From positions 1 to 10,471 of the forward strand of contig DAXETX010000346.1 in the NCBI GenBank assembly GCA_051155735.1: a stretch of DNA of 10,471 nt, given 5' to 3'. The notes beneath the pieces are model-generated. The model made no database searches. It worked only from the letters and a program-made list of their open reading frames with translations, and was not told the origin of the DNA. The DNA is from JASJCP01 sp051155735. Lineage in GTDB: Bacteria > Cyanobacteriota > Cyanobacteriia > Cyanobacteriales > Xenococcaceae. Positions 6,421 through 10,471 of this stretch are shown one piece after another (position 1 is the stretch's first letter; each line of letters starts with the position of its first letter). The position numbers and the translations under genes are program-made.

Positions 6421-6645
6421 CTATAAAAGTTTTTGAAACTCCTCAACTGTTAATTCAGCATCTCTTAAAACTTTACGTAGTAACCCTCTACCAATAGATT
6501 TATTGCCATGAACAGGAATAGTAACTACACGGTTATCTTCATGTTTCATTCTGATATGGCTACCTTTTTGCCTAATTACTTTAAATTCAATTTTTTCTAA
6601 AGTTTTAATTATATCGCTTCCGCTAACAACTGGAAGTTTTGCCAT
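6421..6645 (-). CDS. hicA: HicA-family mRNA interferase toxin
   Basis: The 74-residue protein has the compact double-stranded-RNA-binding-like fold of HicA toxins: VSGSDIIKTLEKIEFKVIRQKGSH, where Gly28-Ser29-His30 carries the expected catalytic histidine, then a beta strand (RMKH...RVVTIPVHGNK) and the closing helix (GRGLLRKVLRDAELTVEEF). Family members cleave mRNA and stop growth unless bound by HicB. All landmarks are intact, so an active toxin is plausible. Its ATG overlaps the hicB stop by one base (TAATG), which points to translational coupling and antitoxin made first. The toxin gene lies between nrdA and nrdB. The Pfam family was once named for a YcfA/nrd-intein domain, as I recall, so a link between this domain and nrd genes has precedent. 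Confidence 0.92.
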   Translation of the reverse strand: MAKLPVVSGSDIIKTLEKIEFKVIRQKGSHIRMKHEDNRVVTIPVHGNKSIGRGLLRKVLRDAELTVEEFQKLL

Positions 6646-6866
6646 TAAATAACAACTTTATGAACTCCAATAAATTCAAGAGAAGAGATTTCTGGTGTTT
6701 CTTCTAAACAAATTTCGATAACCTCTTTGATATTATTCATTAATTCATCAATTGTTTCTCCTTGACTATAACAAGCTTTTAGTTGTGGGACTTCTCCGAT
6801 AAAGTAGCCATCTTCATCTCGTTCGATAATGACATAAAATTCTTTTTGATTAGAACTAATAGTCAT
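6645..6866 (-). CDS. hicB: HicB-family antitoxin, short form lacking a DNA-binding domain
   Basis: I chose ATG 6866 over GTG 6872 because AAGAG lies 5 nt before the ATG and only 1 nt before the GTG. The 73-residue product has the partial RNase H-like HicB core: strand EFYVIIERDEDGYFIGEVPQL (9-29), then the family signature Cys-x-Ser-x-Gly-x-Thr-x-Asp-Glu-Leu (32-42) and helix MNNIKEVIEICLEE. It ends directly after the core, without the C-terminal helix-turn-helix or ribbon-helix-helix found in many HicB proteins, so direct autorepression through its own DNA-binding domain is not expected. It should bind and neutralise HicA. The gene begins 81 nt after nrdA; that gap holds a TATAAT-like hexamer (6897-6902, minus strand) without a convincing -35, so a private promoter is possible but unproven. 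Confidence 0.88.
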   Translation of the reverse strand: MTISSNQKEFYVIIERDEDGYFIGEVPQLKACYSQGETIDELMNNIKEVIEICLEETPEISSLEFIGVHKVVI

Positions 6867-6874
6867 AAACACTC

Positions 6875-6892
6875 TTACGCAAGTAAATTTAC
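6875..6892. promoter_or_regulatory. Overlapping small palindromes in the hicBA leader
   Basis: Two inverted repeats share bases: GTAAATTTAC (6883-6892, perfect 10 bp) and TTAC-N4-GTAA (6875-6886). Both lie between the TATAAT-like hexamer and the hicB start, a suitable place for an operator. Because this HicB seems to lack a DNA-binding domain, the binding factor would have to be another protein, or the repeats are chance in AT-rich DNA. Confidence 0.25.
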
Positions 6893-6947
6893 CTTAATTA
6901 TATTCTGGGATAATTTTGGAGTTAATTATCAAGACGAAGTCGATTAA

Positions 6948-9263
6948 TTAATTGGCGCAAGCTGCACAACTATCGCTGGAATCTTTAAAATCATCCTTTT
7001 GAACAGTGCGAATGTAGTAAATAGCTTTACAGCCTTTTTGCCATGCCATTAACAGAGTTTCAAAGATATCTTTAGCTTTAATCGCTCTTTCTGGCTCGTT
7101 CGGAAAATACACCCCTTGATTGAGGTTAAACAATAATTCCATTGAAATTCCCGTATCAATCCATTGTTGAATCGTCGCTACTGCTTCGATCACAATTTTT
7201 TGATCGAGAGTTTTATTTTCGTGATAAAACCAAAAATAATCTTTAATAAAAGGTGGTGCGATGGGAACTGTCCCTTTTGCCCACTTATCATAGAAAAATT
7301 TACTATAGACAGGCAAAATACTCGCAGTACAACCTTGAACTAGAGAAGAAGAAGTATTAGGCGCGATCGCGGTAATATGAGAGTTACGAATTCCGTATTG
7401 TTGAATATCTTGGGCTAGTTGTCGCCAGCGTTCTGGCTTTTGAGCATTTGCCAAAAACCATTCTACGGGTTTAGCACCAATTAATTTTCCCTGACTCCAT
7501 TCACTCCCAGCAAAAGCTTTGTAAGCACCTCGTTCCTTGGCTAGTTCCATCGAAGCCTGGGTACACCAGTAACCAACTTCTTCAAAAAGTTCGCTGATTT
7601 GAATTGTATTTTGATAAGTTAAATGACGTTTTGCTAACCAGTCGGCTAAACCCATTGCTCCCACACCAATAGTGCGATATTGATCATTATGGGTTTTACT
7701 TTCGGCAAAAGGTGGCGTCGTAATCTCAATCGTGTTATCAAGAATTCGCACTGCTAGATTACAAACGTGTGCTACTTCCACATCCGCGATATTTGCCAAA
7801 TTTAACGACACCAGATTACAAGAATGGGCTTCGACTCCAGGTTTAACATTGGAAAAAGACTCGCAGCAGAGGTTTACCCCAGGAATATAACCTTCGTGTT
7901 TATTCGGATTTGCTCGATTGATCGTATCTTTAAAGGCTAAGTAGGGCATTCCTGTCTCAACCTGACTTCGCATAATTTCTTTAAATAATTCGCGGGCGTT
8001 AACTTTTTTATAAAGAGTAATTTTACGATCTAGTTCCGCTTCGATCTGCGCGTAAGCCTCCTCAAAACTCTCGCCCCAAAGTTCGGCTAAATCTATACCC
8101 AGATTATTTTTTACTTCATAAGGATCGACTAATATCCATTCTGATTTAGCTGCGACTCGACGCATAAATTCATCGGTAATTACCAACTGAGGAAACACAT
8201 CATAGGCTTTGCGTCGTTGATCCCCGTTTTCGGTTTGCATCTCCAGAAACTCTGGAACATCTAAATGCCAAACATCTACGCCGATAGTTACCGCGCCAGC
8301 CCTTCTCCCGCCTTGATTAACCGCGATCGCAGTATCATTGAGTAACTTAATCCAAGGAACAATTCCCCCAGAGGCTTTTTCCTTTCCCATCACCCAGCTA
8401 CCAGTAGCGCGAATCCGAGAGACATTAACTCCTACCCCACCGCCATTTTTTGAGATTCTCGCTGTATTAGTAATCTCGCTAAAAATACTTTCTAAGTTAT
8501 CGTCCATAGCAATAATAAAACAGCTACTTAAAGAACCCTGTGGCACTCTAAGATTAGCTAAAATTGGCGTTGCCAAAGAGATTTTTCTTTTGGCGATCGC
8601 CTCATAAAACTGTTTGGCGACAGACAATCTAGTTTCGGGAGATTCTACTTGAGCGAGCAATAAAGCACAAGTCAAATAAGCTTCTTGGGGTAACTCATCT
8701 GGTAATAAATATCTTTTAGTCAGTAATACCGCCCCTGCATAGTCATAATCTTTATCCCACTCAGGATCGATCCAAGAACCAGCTTCCGCTAACTCTTCTG
8801 GAGAATATTGTAAAATAGCGCGGTCATATCTTTGTCGAGCAATCTGTAACTCAACGGTTTGAGGATAGTTATCATAACTATAACCTCGACTAACCAACAC
8901 ATCTTTCCACAAGCTCCAAATGTGAAGCCTTCCTGCAACATAACGCCATTCAGGTTCATTCGGGCTACACATTCCTAAAGCGCAGTCAATCAAATTATCT
9001 TGAATTTCGCGAGTAGTGACACCATGGCGTAATCTAGTAGTTAATCCTGCCTCTAGTTCTATGGGGTTAATCTCTTTGTCATGACAAGCCCACTGAACTA
9101 CAGCGCGAATTTTAGTAATATTTAGCGGAGTTGTCGAACCGTCTCGACGAACTACCTGAATATCTTTAGCTAAAGCATCTGAGGCTTTCTCCTCTTGGTT
9201 TGTCCCTGGGTTAACAGCTTGAGAAGCTGGGGAAATTATCGAGCGAGTTTGGATTTGCTGCAT
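6948..9263 (-). CDS. nrdA: Class Ia ribonucleotide reductase, alpha (catalytic) subunit
   Basis: NrdA reduces ribonucleoside diphosphates to deoxyribonucleotides using the radical supplied by NrdB. The 771-aa product contains an N-terminal ATP-cone (about residues 34-120, starting QVVRRDGSTTPLNITKIRAVV), so allosteric activity control by ATP/dATP is expected. The active-site set is complete: Cys248 (SLSSCF) and Cys482 (AHSCNL) as the redox pair, and Asn464-x-Cys466-x-Glu468 (VNLCCES) with the thiyl-radical cysteine. The Tyr749-Tyr750 pair (AIYYIRT) fits the radical path, and the C-terminal Cys766-x-x-Cys769 shuttles electrons from thioredoxin or a similar donor. The frame is uninterrupted, with no intein. 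ATG 9263 has only a weak GAG upstream. It is the first gene of a minus-strand run followed by hicBA and nrdB, and its upstream region carries two NrdR-type boxes. Five HIP1 or near-HIP1 sites fit native cyanobacterial DNA. Confidence 0.97.
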   Translation of the reverse strand: MQQIQTRSIISPASQAVNPGTNQEEKASDALAKDIQVVRRDGSTTPLNITKIRAVVQWACHDKEINPIELEAGLTTRLRHGVTTREIQDNLIDCALGMCSPNEPEWRYVAGRLHIWSLWKDVLVSRGYSYDNYPQTVELQIARQRYDRAILQYSPEELAEAGSWIDPEWDKDYDYAGAVLLTKRYLLPDELPQEAYLTCALLLAQVESPETRLSVAKQFYEAIAKRKISLATPILANLRVPQGSLSSCFIIAMDDNLESIFSEITNTARISKNGGGVGVNVSRIRATGSWVMGKEKASGGIVPWIKLLNDTAIAVNQGGRRAGAVTIGVDVWHLDVPEFLEMQTENGDQRRKAYDVFPQLVITDEFMRRVAAKSEWILVDPYEVKNNLGIDLAELWGESFEEAYAQIEAELDRKITLYKKVNARELFKEIMRSQVETGMPYLAFKDTINRANPNKHEGYIPGVNLCCESFSNVKPGVEAHSCNLVSLNLANIADVEVAHVCNLAVRILDNTIEITTPPFAESKTHNDQYRTIGVGAMGLADWLAKRHLTYQNTIQISELFEEVGYWCTQASMELAKERGAYKAFAGSEWSQGKLIGAKPVEWFLANAQKPERWRQLAQDIQQYGIRNSHITAIAPNTSSSLVQGCTASILPVYSKFFYDKWAKGTVPIAPPFIKDYFWFYHENKTLDQKIVIEAVATIQQWIDTGISMELLFNLNQGVYFPNEPERAIKAKDIFETLLMAWQKGCKAIYYIRTVQKDDFKDSSDSCAACAN

Positions 9264-9317
9264 ATACGAAGACTCAAACAGGACACTGCCATGGATTTAT
9301 AATATAGCGTAACTTTT

Positions 9318-9333
9318 CCATTATATATAGTGC
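9318..9333. promoter_or_regulatory. NrdR box 1 upstream of nrdA
   Basis: CCATTATATATAGTGC matches the NrdR operator consensus (acaCwAtATaTwGtgt) at 13 of 16 positions by my count. It ends 55 bp upstream of the nrdA ATG and contains, on the minus strand, a TATAAT hexamer (9320-9325) that could be the nrdA -10 box. NrdR bound here would block transcription. NrdR is a zinc-finger/ATP-cone repressor of ribonucleotide reductase genes; its gene is not in this window. Confidence 0.7.
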
Positions 9334-9359
9334 TTAAATTACAATATTAAGGTTTAATT

Positions 9360-9375
9360 ACTCTATATATAGTTT
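9360..9375. promoter_or_regulatory. NrdR box 2 upstream of nrdA
   Basis: ACTCTATATATAGTTT matches the NrdR consensus at 14 of 16 positions. Its start is exactly 42 bp from that of box 1, about four DNA turns, so both boxes face the same side of the helix, as expected for cooperative NrdR binding. The pair is a stronger indication than either site alone. Confidence 0.72.
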
Positions 9376-9429
9376 TTAGGCAAGATCATTATTTTTTGGA
9401 TCTTAGATAAATATTTACTAGTTACGGTT

Positions 9430-9456
9430 TTGTCAAAGGCTAGTGAGGATTATAAT
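9430..9456 (+). promoter_or_regulatory. Candidate pipX-pipY promoter
   Basis: TTGTCA (9430-9435) and a perfect TATAAT (9451-9456) are separated by 15 bp, shorter than the ideal 17. Transcription would start near 9463, giving a leader of about 47 nt before the pipX GTG. I found no GTA-N8-TAC NtcA site in the 246-bp region. Confidence 0.4.
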
Positions 9457-9509
9457 CTTTGAATGTTTTAGTAACACTCAAACTAACAATCAATTTATTT
9501 ATTTCGTAA

Positions 9510-9788
9510 GTGGATAATCAGAGAAACGAAACCTATATCAATCACCCTACCTTCGGACTTCTCTATCGAATTTGCTTAGTTCAAGATGATCGAGAGTTAT
9601 TTACAACTCTTTATGCCCAACGTTTATTTTTCTTAGTGACCATTAGTACTAATAAACTAAATTTTGAGCCGATTACTCGCTCTGATGCGCGGATGTTAGT
9701 CGAACAAAAATTGCGTAAATTGCGTAGTCTGGACTCTGGAGTGGAATATCAACAATTACAAGAAATTTATCAAAGTACTTTTCAATAG
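9510..9788 (+). CDS. pipX: PipX, PII-interacting coactivator of NtcA
   Basis: PipX is a small cyanobacterial protein that binds either the PII signal protein GlnB or the global nitrogen regulator NtcA, depending on 2-oxoglutarate and ADP/ATP, and so links carbon-nitrogen status to transcription. The 92-aa product matches the family along its length: the Tudor-like N-terminal half with YINHPTFGLLYRIC (9-22) and ELFTTLYAQRLFFLV (29-43), and the C-terminal helices RSDARMLVEQKLRKLR and EYQQLQEIYQSTF. The start is GTG 9510; it directly follows an in-frame TAA (9507-9509) and no other start codon precedes the conserved region, so the choice is forced. The Shine-Dalgarno site is very weak (TAAG adjoining the GTG). 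It lies 5 nt upstream of pipY and is divergent from nrdA. Confidence 0.96.
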   Translation: MDNQRNETYINHPTFGLLYRICLVQDDRELFTTLYAQRLFFLVTISTNKLNFEPITRSDARMLVEQKLRKLRSLDSGVEYQQLQEIYQSTFQ

Positions 9789-9793
9789 TCTTA

Positions 9794-10471
9794 ATGGAAT
9801 CTGAATTTAGCAACTCAATTTCGCAGCAAATCAACTTAATCAGGGCAAAAATTCCTGAAAACGTGCGGTTGATTGCGGTGAGTAAGCAAGTTTCTCCTGC
9901 TGCAATTCGCACTGCCTATAATTGTGGAATTCGTGACTTTGCCGAAAATCGGTTACAAGAGGCGATCGCCAAACAGGAACAACTGCCAGATTTAGCGGAT
10001 ATTTGTTGGCATTTTATCGGTCATATCCAAACTAATAAAGCCAAAAAAGTTTTACAGCATTTTTCTTGGATTCATGCTTTAGACAGTCTGAAGCTGGCGC
10101 AACGGCTTGATCAATTAGCAGCAGATTTATCTGTGTCACCTCAAGTCTGTCTCCAGGTCAAAATTTTACCAGATCCGAATAAGTATGGCTGGGAAGTACC
10201 CCAACTACTTTCGCAATTACCCGAACTAGATAACTTATCACAGCTTAAAATTCGCGGATTGATGACAATTCTCCCTTTGGGTTTAGCTCCAGAGAAGGCT
10301 TTAGCGACTTTTTCTCAAACTCGTCAACTCGCCGAAACCATTACTCAGCAGCAACCCTGGTCTAATTTAGTCATGAAAGAACTTTCGATGGGAATGTCAG
10401 GAGATTACTTACTAGCTATCGAAGCAGGAGCAACTATGGTGCGTCTCGGAACAATAATTTTTGGCAAAAGA
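9794..10471 (+). CDS. pipY: PipY, YggS/PLPBP-family pyridoxal-phosphate homeostasis protein, 3' end cut
   Basis: ATG 9794 opens a frame of 226 codons that runs to the window edge without a stop, so only the last few residues should be missing (family length is about 220-230). The protein is a single TIM-barrel-like domain binding pyridoxal 5'-phosphate. The PLP lysine is Lys31 in RLIAVSKQV. Other family marks are FAENRLQEA (49-57), WHFIGHIQTNKAKK (72-85), the GLMTILP strand (155-161), and ELSMGMSGDYLLAIEAGA followed by TMVRLG, the phosphate-binding end (196-219). PLPBP proteins act in vitamin B6 and amino/keto-acid homeostasis rather than as enzymes. The gene starts 5 nt after the pipX stop, the usual pipX-pipY operon with probable translational coupling. 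Confidence 0.96.
   Translation, partial: MESEFSNSISQQINLIRAKIPENVRLIAVSKQVSPAAIRTAYNCGIRDFAENRLQEAIAKQEQLPDLADICWHFIGHIQTNKAKKVLQHFSWIHALDSLKLAQRLDQLAADLSVSPQVCLQVKILPDPNKYGWEVPQLLSQLPELDNLSQLKIRGLMTILPLGLAPEKALATFSQTRQLAETITQQQPWSNLVMKELSMGMSGDYLLAIEAGATMVRLGTIIFGKR

Noticed and set aside
6918..6950. Imperfect hairpin just after the nrdA stop codon as a terminator
   Set aside because: The arms need several bulges and no U-tract follows; too weak to call.
8338..8607. Plus-strand open frame antisense to nrdA
   Set aside because: It is the complement of strongly conserved NrdA active-site sequence; no evidence that it is translated.
6948..9263. Possible intein in nrdA, given the HicA-like gene next door and the frequency of RNR inteins in cyanobacteria
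   Set aside because: The NrdA frame has normal length and continuous family motifs, with no splice-junction or homing-endonuclease sequence.
9295..9310. Possible third NrdR box next to the nrdA start
   Set aside because: It matches only about 10 of 16 consensus positions and lies 23 bp from box 1, not a whole number of turns.
9673..9912. Minus-strand open frame across the pipX-pipY junction
   Set aside because: It is antisense to two well-recognised genes and has no recognisable domain of its own.

Overview
The window is cyanobacterial chromosome. The evidence is a complete pipX followed by a nearly complete pipY (a cyanobacterial nitrogen-signalling pair), a cyanobacterial DUF1400-type secreted protein, and 15 copies of the palindrome GCGATCGC (HIP1), where a random sequence of this AT-rich composition would be expected to hold well under one. 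The genus cannot be fixed from the sequence; a unicellular or pleurocapsalean type is only a guess.

Layout, left to right. Positions 2-370 (+) hold the C-terminal part of a patatin/NTE-type phospholipase, cut by the window edge. It converges with a small unknown gene on the minus strand (367-636). A divergent intergenic region with a perfect inverted repeat then leads to three plus-strand genes: a stand-alone secreted DUF1400 protein (765-1358), a 110-residue unknown (1422-1754) and, after 216 bp of AT-rich DNA in which I see nothing definite (1755-1970), a coiled-coil membrane protein built on a 42-bp tandem repeat (1971-2387). From 2400 to 9263 everything is on the minus strand. In transcription order this is nrdA (9263-6948), hicB-hicA (6866-6421), nrdB (6370-5324), a HIP1-built hairpin (5316-5285), a small winged-helix-like protein (5111-4893), a Gfo/Idh/MocA oxidoreductase (4818-3757) and dgt (3734-2400). 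A 246-bp divergent intergenic region separates nrdA from plus-strand pipX-pipY (9510 to the right edge).

Functionally the minus-strand block is dominated by deoxynucleotide metabolism. NrdA and NrdB are the two subunits of a class Ia ribonucleotide reductase, with all catalytic residues visible. Dgt is an HD-domain dNTP triphosphohydrolase that degrades the downstream products. Upstream of nrdA lie two 16-bp sequences matching the NrdR operator consensus at 13/16 and 14/16 positions, exactly 42 bp apart (about four helical turns), so dNTP-responsive repression by NrdR is likely. The most unusual feature is a complete hicBA toxin-antitoxin module lying co-directionally between nrdA and nrdB. 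A third, solitary NrdR-like palindrome lies upstream of the small winged-helix-like gene.

No tRNA, rRNA, CRISPR array, transposase or insertion sequence was seen, and no gene-free stretch exceeds 300 bases. Operon membership, promoter calls and operator assignments are inferences from spacing and motif match.
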